From NCBI RefSeq assembly GCF_022427145.1, contig NZ_JAKSXN010000010.1, positions 36,181 to 100,180 on the forward strand: DNA of 64,000 nucleotides, written 5' to 3'. Within the stretch, counting starts at the first letter, position 1. Every line of letters starts with the position of its first letter. The notes below the pieces were generated by a model, which worked only from the letters and a program-made list of their open reading frames with translations, was not told the DNA's origin and ran no database searches. Shown here piece after piece: positions 33,401-42,990 of this stretch. The translations under genes and the position numbers were made by a program. This DNA comes from Paenibacillus timonensis. Lineage in GTDB: Bacteria > Bacillota > Bacilli > Paenibacillales > Paenibacillaceae.

Positions 33401-34339
33401 ATGACCAGGACCAAGACGATAGCACAGGAGCCCGGCGAGCCGAAGGTCCGTTATGAAGCGGACGGGCTGCGGGTAGAGTTGGAACCGGATCATGCGGTGC
33501 TGATCCCGGTGTCGCCGCCGGCGGAGCGGGAGAAGCAAGCGCTGCTGCGGCGGCTGGCGGAACGGCCGCGCCTGGCGGCGGCGCTGGCCGAGCACGGGGC
33601 CGCCGGCATCGCGAAGCTGCTGCCGGCGGAGCGCGCACCGTGGCCGCTCGGCGAGGGCGAAGCGGCGGACAACGCCGCAAGCGCGAAGGCAGCGGCAGAG
33701 GCAGAGGCGGGCGGCCGCGATCGCATCGGTCGCGGGCCGGGCAGCGGCGGCGAAGGCCGGGAGAGCGGCGCTGCTGCCGCGCCGAGCCCCGGCGAGGACC
33801 GCGAGGCCTCGGGCGCGTGGGGCGGCCTGCGCTGCGCGTGCGGCGACCCGGGCTGCGCCCGGCTGGCGCCGGCGCTGACCGCCGCCCGGGCGGCCTGGGC
33901 GGCCGACGCCGAGCTGCGGCTGCGCCGGCTCGGCTGGACGCGCGAGGCGCTGCTCGCCGCCGTCTGGGCGGCCTGGGCCGCCGAGGCGCCGCTGGCGGAC
34001 GCCGAAGCGGCGCTGCGCCGTGCCGCCGGGCCGCGCGAAGGCGCGCGGCGCGAGGCCGCCGGCCCGGGCGGCCAGCCGCTGGCCGAGCGGCTGGCGGAAG
34101 CAGCCGAGCAAGGCCGGCTGCACCAGCCCGGGCCGGAGTTCCACGACGTCGACGTGGAACTCGGCCCCGCGGGCCCGGCCGCGGCGGCAGGCGCACAGCC
34201 GCCGGGGCCGGACCCGGCGCCGTGGGCTGCGCTGCTGCCCGGCGTGCGTGGTGCGGCGACGGGGCTGTCGCTCGTCGCCGAGCGGGTCATGCAGCGGGCG
34301 GAGGAACTCGCCGCCCCGCTGCGCAGCCGACCGCGCTGA
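33401..34339 (+). CDS. Very GC-rich protein beside the helicase, possible degenerate SWIM protein
   Basis: A 312-residue protein starting at an ATG preceded by GAGGAGG. The first 60 residues look ordinary; residues about 85-290 are extremely Ala/Gly/Arg/Glu-rich because local GC is near 80%. The only recognisable motif is CACGDPGCARLAPAL at about 145-159, which has the C-x-C-x4-C spacing of a SWIM zinc finger but Arg where SWIM has His. Bacterial SNF2 helicases are commonly next to SWIM proteins, so this may be a decayed or strongly diverged partner. Overlapping long frames on both strands here are GC artefacts. Function unknown. Confidence 0.6.
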   Translation: MTRTKTIAQEPGEPKVRYEADGLRVELEPDHAVLIPVSPPAEREKQALLRRLAERPRLAAALAEHGAAGIAKLLPAERAPWPLGEGEAADNAASAKAAAEAEAGGRDRIGRGPGSGGEGRESGAAAAPSPGEDREASGAWGGLRCACGDPGCARLAPALTAARAAWAADAELRLRRLGWTREALLAAVWAAWAAEAPLADAEAALRRAAGPREGARREAAGPGGQPLAERLAEAAEQGRLHQPGPEFHDVDVELGPAGPAAAAGAQPPGPDPAPWAALLPGVRGAATGLSLVAERVMQRAEELAAPLRSRPR

Positions 34340-34435
34340 CCTGTCGTACACGGTCAGCGCGGCCTGGTCCAGCGCGGTGGCCCCGTCCGCTCATCGGGGC
34401 CGTCCGTTGCATCACGTCACCGGACTGTCTCCCAA

Positions 34436-34619
34436 GCAACAGACGTACCGCCCCGCACCAGACCACACTCACGCAACAGACGTACCGCCCCGCACCAGAC
34501 CACACTCACGCAACAGACGTGCCGCCCCGCACCAGACCACACTCAAGCAACAGACGTACCGCCCCGCGCCAGACCACACTCACGTAACAAACGTACCGCC
34601 CCCGTACTAAGCTACACTC
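34436..34619. repeat. 37-bp tandem repeat, five copies
   Basis: Units starting GCAACAGACGTACCGCCCCG at 34436, 34473, 34510, 34547 and 34584; the first four are nearly identical (single substitutions), and the fifth is degraded. It is followed by unique sequence. It belongs to an 873-bp gene-free stretch (34340-35212) that also holds the family B array. Confidence 0.9.
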
Positions 34620-34873
34620 CCACCCAAGCGGTCTCAAAAGATCCCATGCTCCCTAAACAAGCGCGCTTCTCTTAGCTTGATGCATCCGTAACAGACTTAT
34701 TTTGCGCACTGCGCGGTCTACGCTCCAAGTTCGCCCAAGCAGACCGGCGTTAAATTCTCGGTCGTCCACATTTCCCTCCGTTTTGAGAGAACTTTTTCTC
34801 GGTTATTCCTTCTCGCCTCCTCCTGCCGGGCGACGGACCGCATCCCTGGGTTTAGGTCCGGCCCTTTGCACCG

Positions 34874-35054
34874 AATGTTGCATTTTCTGCAACATTTGAA
34901 GCCCATTCGCCCCTTAAATAGCGAAAATGTTGTATTTCCTGCAACATTTTGGCCGTATTACCCGCCCCTACGGGCAAAAATGTTGTACAATCTGCAACAT
35001 TTCCCGTGCTAGTCTGGTGGAACTCGGTCATATGTTGTACTAATTGCAACATTT
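34874..35054. repeat. Family B palindrome array, copy 2 (four units)
   Basis: Palindromes of the form AATGTTGyA-n5-TGCAACATT at 34874-34897, 34925-34950, 34978-35002 and 35030-35054, offsets 0, 51, 104, 156 bp. The motif and the spacing match the array at 13898-14126, while the spacers differ. Confidence 0.87.
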
Positions 35055-35212
35055 GTCCTGGACGTAGGCCGAACTCCGGCGCAAGTGAGGGCGCTAGCGT
35101 GTTCTCCGACGTGGGGGAAGACCGAAGAGGCCGCGTCCTGAGTCGCGGGACGGTTTCACGGGGGGGCAAAATCTGGTATGATAATGAATATTTCGCGGGG
35201 AGGAATCACGTC

Positions 35213-36007
35213 ATGAATATTTTACAACGGTTGAAAGACAGTGCGGGCAAGGTTACCGATCGCGCGCAAAATGTCGTGGAGATCGGTAAACTGAACACCC
35301 AAATTTCAAATATCGAACGCGAACTCGGTTTATATTTTCAAAAAATGGGCGAAGTGTTCTACGAGGCTTACCGGAAAAAGGATATGGCCGATGCGGAGAA
35401 AGAGATGCTCGAGCTGGCCAAGACCTGTGATCTGCTGACGGAAGAACGCGACGAAATTCGGTTGAAAATCGCCGAGCTCAAAAATGAACGCCTTTGCGGC
35501 GCCTGCGGCCGGAACGTGACGGAGGACGCCTTGTTCTGCCAATATTGCGGCCATAAGCTGGTCAAAGCCAAGCAAGCCGTTCCGGCGGAACTGCTGAAGC
35601 CTGCCCCGGAACCGGTGCAGCCTCCGGTGGCTCGCGAGGCGGCGGTCAGCTCCGAGCCGCCCGTCATGGAGCCGGCAGCGATCAGCGAGATGGATACGCT
35701 GGTGCTTGCCGCTTCCCTGGTTCGCGAGAAGACGGAGCCTCGGGAACCTGCGCAGGCACCCGAGGCGGCGGAGCCGGCCGATCCCGAGGAAGAGGAGCGG
35801 CGCCAGCGCGAGCTGGAACGGGAACGCAAACGCCAGGAAGAGCTGGATCGGCGCATTCGCAGCTGGTCCCAGAACGCCGCCGCGCCGCAAGCGGAGAGTC
35901 CTGAAGTGGTGATCGGCGGCGTGGCCACCGTCAAATGCCAAATCTGTTCCTCTACGCTGGTGAAAGGCACGAAATGGTGCCCGCACTGCGGCTCGGAACA
36001 AATTTGA
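35213..36007 (+). CDS. Zinc-ribbon protein with N-terminal coiled coil
   Basis: A 264-residue protein of the form seen widely in Paenibacillus. Residues 1-90 are helical and likely coiled-coil (LNTQISNIERELGLYFQKMGEVFYEAYRKKD). Two zinc ribbons follow: CGACGR-x(9)-CQYCG at about 98-116 and CQICSS-x(9)-CPHCG at about 244-261, separated by a Pro/Glu/Arg-rich charged linker. Zinc is probably structural; no catalytic residues are visible. The ATG at 35213 after GGGGAGG is preferred to the long upstream frame, which runs through the repeat array. Function unknown. Confidence 0.8.
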   Translation: MNILQRLKDSAGKVTDRAQNVVEIGKLNTQISNIERELGLYFQKMGEVFYEAYRKKDMADAEKEMLELAKTCDLLTEERDEIRLKIAELKNERLCGACGRNVTEDALFCQYCGHKLVKAKQAVPAELLKPAPEPVQPPVAREAAVSSEPPVMEPAAISEMDTLVLAASLVREKTEPREPAQAPEAAEPADPEEEERRQRELERERKRQEELDRRIRSWSQNAAAPQAESPEVVIGGVATVKCQICSSTLVKGTKWCPHCGSEQI

Positions 36008-36272
36008 CGCCACGCCGCGGCTGAGCAAAGTTCATCAGGTTGTCATAAAGTCAACGGCCGCGACAGAGCATTCATTCGTAGTAATAGATAAGCATGCGGT
36101 ATTCGCCGGTACGGCGGCCCAGGAGCAAAGCGAGAAGAGCGGCTCCGCAGCTGCCGTGCCGGCTTCGCTTTTACGGCGCCCTCGTTGGGCTGTCCCCCCG
36201 CTTTGGCGGATGCTCCCGCCTTCGGCGGGGGATGCTATACCGCATAATCCAGTGATTAGGAGCGTGAAGCGC

Positions 36273-36578
36273 GTGGAATGCATCGTACATTTTGACGTCG
36301 TACATAAGGATGAGGTGAAGAGCTTGCGCGGGCTGCTTTTCCTCGATCCCGGGAAGTCTCCGTCCGAAAGCGACTTTCTGCAAATGTTCGAAGAGATGGG
36401 ATATAAGCTGCGTCTGGAGGATCGGCAAAACCTCGTGTTCAAGCCGACGGAAGCCGGCGCGGATTACAGCGAGATCCGGGTACGCCACCTCGACACGGGC
36501 GAGAAATCCTCCAAGGAAGACGGCGAATTGAAATCGCTGCTCACCAACCTTTTGCCGCGGGAGCCTAAACCGCTTTAA
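36273..36578 (+). CDS. Conserved-type hypothetical protein, 101 residues
   Basis: A 101-residue soluble protein beginning at a GTG (36273) 10 bp after AGGAG. It is acidic/basic mixed (VHKDEVKSLRGLLFLDPGKSPSESDF) with no motif I can name; predicted alpha/beta. The longer frame upstream of 36273 runs through a hairpin-rich spacer (36010-36260) and is unlikely to be translated. It stands alone between the zinc-ribbon gene and the guanine riboswitch. Confidence 0.6.
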   Translation: MECIVHFDVVHKDEVKSLRGLLFLDPGKSPSESDFLQMFEEMGYKLRLEDRQNLVFKPTEAGADYSEIRVRHLDTGEKSSKEDGELKSLLTNLLPREPKPL

Positions 36579-36713
36579 CCCGGTGTTCATCGCCATTCAC
36601 CCCGCGACAATCTTGCGAGGCTTTGCAAAGTTTTCACGAAACCCTCGAAATTCCTCTTCCTCTTCCCGGGCGGGATGCGTTATACTTCTAACATTGTGTG
36701 CTCATCCATGAAT

Positions 36714-36782
36714 TTTCCGTATAAGTGCAGGAATCGGCCTGCATGTCTCTACCTGATCACCGGAATGATCGGACTACGGAAA
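36714..36782 (+). promoter_or_regulatory. Guanine-type purine riboswitch
   Basis: Closing helix TTTCCGT / ACGGAAA encloses GGCCTGCATGTCTCTACC and the terminal GGACTAC, the conserved three-way junction of purine aptamers. The specificity position reads C (GACTAC), which pairs with guanine; adenine aptamers have T (GATTAC). It controls xpt and pbuX, the usual guanine/xanthine salvage pair. The gene-free stretch 36579-36972 is accounted for by this leader. Confidence 0.93.
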
Positions 36783-36798
36783 GTAACGCTGCGCATAA

Positions 36799-37569
<771 letters not shown>

Positions 37570-37598
37570 CTATCAACCCGAGGAGGAACTTGAACCAT

Positions 37599-38966
37599 AT
37601 GGAACGCGAACGTATTTTTCAAAAACACCGTCATCCGCTCAAAACTTTATCGCTTGGCTTGCAGCACGTGCTGGCAATGTATGCCGGGGCTGTGATCGTA
37701 CCGCTGATCGTTGGGGGAGCGCTGAATTTCACGGCGCAGCAGCTGACCTATCTGATCGCCATTGACCTGCTGGCTTGCGGCGTTGCTACGCTGCTTCAGG
37801 TGTGGGGGAACCGTCTGTTCGGCATCGGCCTCCCGGTCATGCTCGGCTGCGCTTTTCAGGCCGTGTCGCCGATGATTGCCATCGGACTGACGGACGGCGC
37901 GGGGGTCTCCGCCATTTACGGCGCGATCATTGCTTCCGGGCTGTTTGTCTTTCTGTTCGCCGGCTTGTTCGGCAAGCTGATCGCTTTGTTTCCGCCGGTC
38001 GTCACCGGCTCCGTCGTCACGATCATCGGCGTTACGTTGATCCCGGTGGCGATTTCGGATCTTGGCGGCGGCAGTCCGGGCGAAAATCCCGACTTCGGAA
38101 GCCCGCTTAACCTCGCGCTTGGCTTCGGGGTATTGCTGTTCGTCATTCTGATGAACCGCTTTGCCAAAGGCTTTCCGCGTTCGATCTCCGTATTGCTGGG
38201 ACTGATTGCCGGGACGCTGGTGGCGGCGCTCGCCGGCAAAGTGGACTTGACGCCGCTCCAGGAAGCCAGCTGGTTTCATGCGGTACAGCCGTTTTATTTT
38301 GGTAAACCGACGTTTCACGCCTCGGCGATTCTGACGATGATTCTGGTGGCGATCGTTAGCGTAGCGGAGTCGACCGGCGTATTCATGGCGCTTGGCAAAA
38401 TCGTGGATAAAGAGATTACCGATAAGGATTTGACGAGAGGGTACCGGGCGGAAGGGCTTGCGATCATGCTCGGGGGGATTTTCAACTCGTTTCCGTATAC
38501 GACGTATTCGCAAAATGTCGGGCTTGTCCAAATGAGCCGGGTGAAAACCCGCGACGTGATCGTGGTGGCCGGCGCGCTGCTCATCCTGATCGGCTTCGTG
38601 CCAAAGATCGCCGCCCTGACGCAGCTGGTACCGACGTCGGTGCTCGGCGGAGCGATGATCGCGTTGTTCGGACTCGTCTTGTCCTCCGGGATCCGGATGC
38701 TGGGCGACCAGGTTGATTTGAACCGGCATGAGAACCTGCTGATCATCGCTTGTTCCGTCGGCATGGGACTGGGTGTGACCGTGATGCCCGAGCTGTTCGA
38801 CCGGTTGCCGGCCGCGCTGCGGATTTTGGTGGACAACGGAATCGTCGCCGGCAGCTTTACGGCCATCGTGATGAACCTGCTATTCAACGGCTGGAGGGGA
38901 AACCGCAAGTCTGCTTTGGCGGAAAGATCGTCCGAATCCAACGAAACCGCCAGAGCTACGGCATAA
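37599..38966 (+). CDS. pbuX: Xanthine permease (NCS2 family)
   Basis: A 455-residue uracil/xanthine permease with about fourteen hydrophobic segments. The NCS2 signature appears as AESTGVFMALGKI and NSFPYTTYSQNVGLVQMS, with the substrate-binding Glu in VAESTG. The ATG at 37599 is 9 bp after GAGGAGGAAC; the frame is open 13 codons further into xpt's end. Imports xanthine for the preceding enzyme. Composition and length are normal. Confidence 0.94.
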   Translation: MERERIFQKHRHPLKTLSLGLQHVLAMYAGAVIVPLIVGGALNFTAQQLTYLIAIDLLACGVATLLQVWGNRLFGIGLPVMLGCAFQAVSPMIAIGLTDGAGVSAIYGAIIASGLFVFLFAGLFGKLIALFPPVVTGSVVTIIGVTLIPVAISDLGGGSPGENPDFGSPLNLALGFGVLLFVILMNRFAKGFPRSISVLLGLIAGTLVAALAGKVDLTPLQEASWFHAVQPFYFGKPTFHASAILTMILVAIVSVAESTGVFMALGKIVDKEITDKDLTRGYRAEGLAIMLGGIFNSFPYTTYSQNVGLVQMSRVKTRDVIVVAGALLILIGFVPKIAALTQLVPTSVLGGAMIALFGLVLSSGIRMLGDQVDLNRHENLLIIACSVGMGLGVTVMPELFDRLPAALRILVDNGIVAGSFTAIVMNLLFNGWRGNRKSALAERSSESNETARATA

Positions 38967-38989
38967 AGCAGCGCGGTCCGATCGAAAGA

Positions 38990-39328
38990 CTACATCCGCT
39001 GCAGCTGTTTCTCCGCCAGTTCGCCGATCCAAGGCAGCTTCAGCCATTTGCCTTGGAGCGTGGCCAGCATGAGCACCAACCAAAGCGTTACGCCCAGCAG
39101 GGTTAGCAGCAGATTGACGACCAGGCCGATGACCGGAAGGAAGCCGGACAAGGCGTGGGCCAGCATCAGGCCGCCAAACAGCATGACCGACTGCAGGGCG
39201 TGGAACAGCACGAATCGGCTGCGCCGCTCCAGGGCGAGGAAAGCGACGCCGCCGACAAAAGCGAACAGGTAACACAGGAAGCCGGCGACGTTTTCGTAGA
39301 GGCCGGTGGATGATTTGAAAGGGGACAT
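38990..39328 (-). CDS. DUF4870-type small membrane protein
   Basis: A 112-residue protein with three to four hydrophobic segments (ENVAGFLCYLFAFVGGVAFLAL, FHALQSVMLFGGLML, LLLTLLGVTLWLVLML), in the arrangement of the DUF4870/Tic20-like family. The RSRFVLFHALQS segment is the family signature. It starts at 39328 after GAAAGAAGG. Function of the family is not established. Convergent with pbuX. Confidence 0.8.
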   Translation of the reverse strand: MSPFKSSTGLYENVAGFLCYLFAFVGGVAFLALERRSRFVLFHALQSVMLFGGLMLAHALSGFLPVIGLVVNLLLTLLGVTLWLVLMLATLQGKWLKLPWIGELAEKQLQRM

Positions 39329-39387
39329 AAGGACGATACCTTCTTTCGGGAGAGGATTGTCTTACCCTAAATGTATGACGAGCCCTC

Positions 39388-40554
39388 TCACGTAAGAACC
39401 AGCTCGGCCCGCTCGGGCGCGAACCACTGCTGTAAAATATCGTTTGCAATCACCTCCGCGGCTTCGGGCCGACGGAGGTTTTCGATTTTTTGGCGAATTT
39501 CGGCCAGGCGATGCGCGTCCCCGAAGAGGGCATCGATTTCCTCGGTCAGCTCCGCAGGGGTACGGGCGATGCAGGCGACGCCTTTTTGCGCAAGGTAGCG
39601 CGCGTTATTTAACTCTTGCCCGGGAACGGGGCGGTACACGAACATTGGCAAGCGGCAGGCCAGCGCTTCGGACAACGTAATGCCGCCCGGTTTGGTTACG
39701 ATGCAATCGCTAATCCGCATGAGGGCGGCTACCTGCTCGACGTATCCCAGAAGATGTACGTCCGGATGGGGAGGCAACTGGTCCTGAAGCGCGCGGTAAA
39801 GCTCGCGGTTTCGTCCGCATACGGCTATGATTCGGTAACGTTCCAAGGCGGCCAACCGTTCGATAACCTCGCGAACCCCTTGCATGGAACCGTAAGCTCC
39901 CGCTATCAGCAGGACGGTGGTTTTACCGGAGGAATCCCCCGGAAGCAGCCCTTGGAGGGGGGGAGGAAGCGCCTCGCCTTCGGGTTGTGGGCGGCGGGCG
40001 AATTCCGGCTTAACCGGGATGCCGCTCACCTGAATCCGATCTCCGGGAATCCCGCGGTTGATCATTTCTTCCTTCATGTCGTCGGTCGCGACGTAGTAGC
40101 GGTCGACCCCGGAGTGAATCCAACGTCCGTGCAGGTCAAAGTCGGTGACGATGTTGGCGAGCGGCAGCGACTGACCGGTCCGTTTCAAGAGCCGGGGCAT
40201 CGCGAGTTGGGGGAAGGTATGGATGATGAGATCCGGACGGGCCTCCCTTAGGGTTTGCTGCAGCTTACCGACTCCAAACGAATTGATGACTTCGAGCAGC
40301 GGCGCTTCTTGCGGCATCTGCTTGGTGGCGTTATAGATCCAGCCGTAGAGGCCGGGGATCGTTTTGAAGCTTTGCAAATACACGAACTTGGTTAGCCCGT
40401 TAATCAGCGGGTGCGCCTCGGCCATCAGGTCGAGCAACGTGACGTCGGTCAGGCCCTTGCTCCGCAAGCCGGCTTCGACCGCTTTGGAGGCTTGGTAATG
40501 CCCATCCCCGTAACTGGCATATAAAATGATGATTTTCGGAGGTCGGGTAATCAT
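39388..40554 (-). CDS. MGDG synthase-type glycosyltransferase (UgtP-like)
   Basis: A 388-residue GT28-type enzyme. The N-terminal MGDG-synthase domain (ILYASYGDGHYQASKAV at about 9-25, IVTDFDLHGRWIHSGVDRYYVA) and the UDP-sugar-binding C-terminal domain (TKPGGITLSEALACRLP near 310-326) are clear. Such enzymes transfer glucose or galactose from a UDP-sugar to diacylglycerol, giving glycolipid or the lipoteichoic-acid anchor. The ATG at 40554 follows GAGGAG by 10 bp; a Met 7 codons upstream lacks a site. Alone on its strand. Confidence 0.88.
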   Translation of the reverse strand: MITRPPKIIILYASYGDGHYQASKAVEAGLRSKGLTDVTLLDLMAEAHPLINGLTKFVYLQSFKTIPGLYGWIYNATKQMPQEAPLLEVINSFGVGKLQQTLREARPDLIIHTFPQLAMPRLLKRTGQSLPLANIVTDFDLHGRWIHSGVDRYYVATDDMKEEMINRGIPGDRIQVSGIPVKPEFARRPQPEGEALPPPLQGLLPGDSSGKTTVLLIAGAYGSMQGVREVIERLAALERYRIIAVCGRNRELYRALQDQLPPHPDVHLLGYVEQVAALMRISDCIVTKPGGITLSEALACRLPMFVYRPVPGQELNNARYLAQKGVACIARTPAELTEEIDALFGDAHRLAEIRQKIENLRRPEAAEVIANDILQQWFAPERAELVLT

Positions 40555-40813
40555 GGCTGGTTCACTCCTCTTCATGTCCAGGCAATGGCAATAAAGTTGC
40601 TTGTAGTTTGCCCCCGCATCGCGTTTATAAATAATATTAGGGAAAGCGGATAAAAAATGTACGTTTGGAAGAAAGCTGAAACCTGATCCTGAATATGTTA
40701 CAATAAGGGAATAGGAGGTCATTCCATACAACTGAATAGCCGGCACGACTTCATGAATGTGAACCTACACTTTTCGGCAGCATTTACCTTAAGCGTTCTG
40801 GGAGGGAATCATT

Positions 40814-41002
40814 ATGGCAACGAAAGGTCATGACGAAGTGAAAGAAAGTTTACGGGAAATGACCCGAATCTTCAAACCGAAGGATCCGAAGAAGTTCGTG
40901 AAAGAATATGTCCGCAAGTATCGTATTATGGGCGGCTATGAAGAGGAATTGACCCACCTTGTTGAGCATGAGCTCGGGAAATTGGACTCGTCCGTTTCCT
41001 GA
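40814..41002 (+). CDS. Small conserved-type hypothetical protein, 62 residues
   Basis: A 62-residue basic/acidic protein (MATKGHDEVKESLREMTRIF..., KYRIMGGYEEELTHLVEHELGKL) with strong helix propensity and no membrane segment. The ATG follows GGGAGGG, and a terminator follows the stop, so it is likely a real single-gene unit. I do not recognise its function. Confidence 0.7.
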   Translation: MATKGHDEVKESLREMTRIFKPKDPKKFVKEYVRKYRIMGGYEEELTHLVEHELGKLDSSVS

Positions 41003-41025
41003 ACCATTTAAATGGATGCATATCG

Positions 41026-41062
41026 CCGTTCCGTCGCCTTAGGCGTTCGGGACGGTTTTTTT
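41026..41062 (+). terminator. Intrinsic terminator after the 62-residue gene
   Basis: CCGTCGCC...GGCG..GGGACGG hairpin followed by TTTTTTTC. Confidence 0.82.
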
Positions 41063-41140
41063 CGTCCGTTCCCACATATATTAAATTGACGGGAACGCAC
41101 GAAATGAATCGTCGTACGGCAGCGGGAGGAGAATCAGGAC

Positions 41141-41896
41141 GTGAAGGTACGTATAAAAACCAAAGAGGAAATCGAGCGGATCCGCGAGGCGGGACGGATA
41201 TTGGCCGAATGCCACCGCGAAATCGCCAAAATGATTGGGCCGGGAATGACCACCTTGGAGATCGACGCCTTCGTGGAGTCGTTTTTGGAGAAACGGGGAG
41301 CTACGGCGGAGCAAAAGGGGTACCACGGCTTCCCGTTTGCGACCTGCGCATCGATCAATGACGTGGTTTGCCACGGGTTCCCGGGTAACCGCAAGCTGGC
41401 GGCCGGAGACATCGTCACGATCGACATCGTCGTAGGGAAAAACGGCTGGATGGCCGACTCCGGCTGGTCCTACCGGATCGGACAGGTGAGCGATGAGGCG
41501 GAAAAGCTGCTCACGACCACCGAGCAGGCCTTGCTGGCCGGAATCGCGCAGGCCGTCCCCGGCAAGAAGATCGGGGACATCGGGTATGCGGTGCAGCGCG
41601 TGGCGCAAGCGGCGAACATCGGCATCGTCAAGCCGCTGATCGGCCACGGCATCGGCCGGGCCATGCACGAAGCGCCGGACGTGCCGAACTTCGGCCGGCC
41701 GCGCAGCGGGGTATTGCTGCAGCCGGGCATGGTCATCACGATCGAGCCGATCTTCACCGGCGGGGATACCGGCGCCGTGTTGTGGGAGGACGACGGCTGG
41801 ACGATCCGCACCGCGGACGGCAGTCTGGGAGCGCATTACGAACACACGCTGGCGATCACGGAAGACGGACCGCTGGTGCTGACGAACGGGGAATAG
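41141..41896 (+). CDS. map: Type I methionine aminopeptidase (second-copy type)
   Basis: A 251-residue metallopeptidase removing N-terminal Met from nascent proteins. All five metal ligands are in place: Asp95, Asp106, His169, Glu202 and Glu234, with His78 in the VCHGFP substrate segment. The start is GTG at 41141, 10 bp after GGGAGGAG. Because it stands alone and not in the ribosomal-protein operon, it is probably an additional paralogue such as the YflG type; that cannot be proven from the window. Terminator downstream. Confidence 0.92.
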   Translation: MKVRIKTKEEIERIREAGRILAECHREIAKMIGPGMTTLEIDAFVESFLEKRGATAEQKGYHGFPFATCASINDVVCHGFPGNRKLAAGDIVTIDIVVGKNGWMADSGWSYRIGQVSDEAEKLLTTTEQALLAGIAQAVPGKKIGDIGYAVQRVAQAANIGIVKPLIGHGIGRAMHEAPDVPNFGRPRSGVLLQPGMVITIEPIFTGGDTGAVLWEDDGWTIRTADGSLGAHYEHTLAITEDGPLVLTNGE

Positions 41897-41907
41897 GGTG
41901 ATTTAAA

Positions 41908-41936
41908 AGAGAGAGCGAATGCTCTCTTTTTTTCTT
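41908..41936 (+). terminator. Intrinsic terminator after map
   Basis: GAGAGAGC / GCTCTCTT stem with a GAAT loop followed by a seven-T tract. Confidence 0.88.
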
Positions 41937-42096
41937 TAATAAGGTTGCTCCGAAACCTAAGGTTTCGATCGGTTATTTAAGGGGAGCACGCCGTATCCAT
42001 TTCGCACCGTTACGTTCTGCCTACGTCCGGCCTATGCCGCTTGTGTCCGCCTACGTCCGCCTACGTTCCGTCGCCGCAATGCCTTCTTTCTGCACT

Positions 42097-42281
42097 CTAA
42101 CGGAACTCAGAGCCGTTATTCATCGGATTTGGTAATGTCCCGATCTCTAACGGAACCAGGAGACCTTATTTAGGATAAACAAGGCGAAATCCTGGTGATC
42201 TAAGCCCAATAAGGGCTCTGGGTTCCGTTACAGCGGGAAATGGCCGGGAAATGATTAAATAAGGTCATTACGTTCCGCTAG
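42097..42281. repeat. Family A dispersed element, copy 2
   Basis: Same four-unit element as at 833-1017: direct units at 42097-42120 and 42147-42171, inverted units at 42208-42230 and 42258-42281, total again 185 bp. It is part of a 1.1-kb gene-free stretch (41897-42990) before ctaC. Confidence 0.88.
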
Positions 42282-42341
42282 AGTTACTTCTAGAAAGTTA
42301 GTTAGCAATAAGATACGTCCATTAGATGCCCGGTTCATCTG

Positions 42342-42454
42342 GCCCCATGCCACTCCATGTTACTTCAACGCACCTAGGTCACAACGAACTCAAGTTTCCT
42401 CGCATCCACCCGCCCCATGCCACTCCAGTTACTTCACCGCACCTAAGGCAACAA
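42342..42454. repeat. Imperfect direct duplication of about 43 bp
   Basis: GCCCCATGCCACTCCA-x2-GTTACTTCA... at 42342-42385 recurs with small changes at 42412-42454 (GCACCTAGGTCACAAC against GCACCTAAGGCAACAAG). No coding capacity. A perfect hairpin AGAAAAAG / CTTTTTCT lies further on at 42628-42647; no gene or RNA motif is recognised in the rest up to the ctaC promoter. Confidence 0.7.
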
Positions 42455-42837
42455 GCCCCGCGCTATCTCCGCCGTTACTCGGCGCTAGGCTCTCTCCACC
42501 AGCCCGTCAGCCCACCGTCCAACACCAACTCAACTTTGACAGCATCCCGAGCATTTCGCGCCCTCTGTGGATCCACGGAGGTGCCGTTTGCGATGGAATG
42601 TCCCTCCTGAAGTCCGTATCTCCAAGCAGAAAAAGGGGGCTTTTTCTTCAATTAAATGAAATAAAGTTTGAAGAAATGTCAAAAATGAAGCAGAGCAAAA
42701 AAACGTCACAATTCGCCGGGAAATGTTCAAAAATGGCAGCCTTTTCAGGCGGTGTCGAAACGGGGAAAACGTTAACAAAACCTTTCGTGGTGCGGCTTTT
42801 CGGATTTTTGAACAATTTGTGAACTGCCCCTGAATCA

Positions 42838-42866
42838 TTGACAAACGAGGGGTTCGATCATATATT
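42838..42866 (+). promoter_or_regulatory. Sigma-A-type promoter of the cta operon
   Basis: TTGACA at 42838-42843, a 17-bp spacer, and TATATT at 42861-42866, about 120 bp upstream of ctaC. A second TTGACA further down (42886-42891) has no good -10. Confidence 0.75.
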
Positions 42867-42990
42867 TAATAGGTGATTGTTGTAATTGACAGGAATGTAG
42901 TATCCGTGATAGACAGGTAGATTTTTAAGTGGTTTAAGCTGGAAATCTCTGTGATGCTGCGGAAGAAAACGTAAGAAGTGGGGTAGATCA

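Noticed and set aside
33012..34587. Several long overlapping frames on both strands around the GC spike
   Set aside because: At near 80% GC stops are rare, so long frames are expected by chance; only the frame with GAGGAGG and the SWIM-like motif was kept.
34436..34619. CRISPR array from the 37-bp periodicity
   Set aside because: Units are contiguous with no spacer between them; it is a plain tandem repeat.
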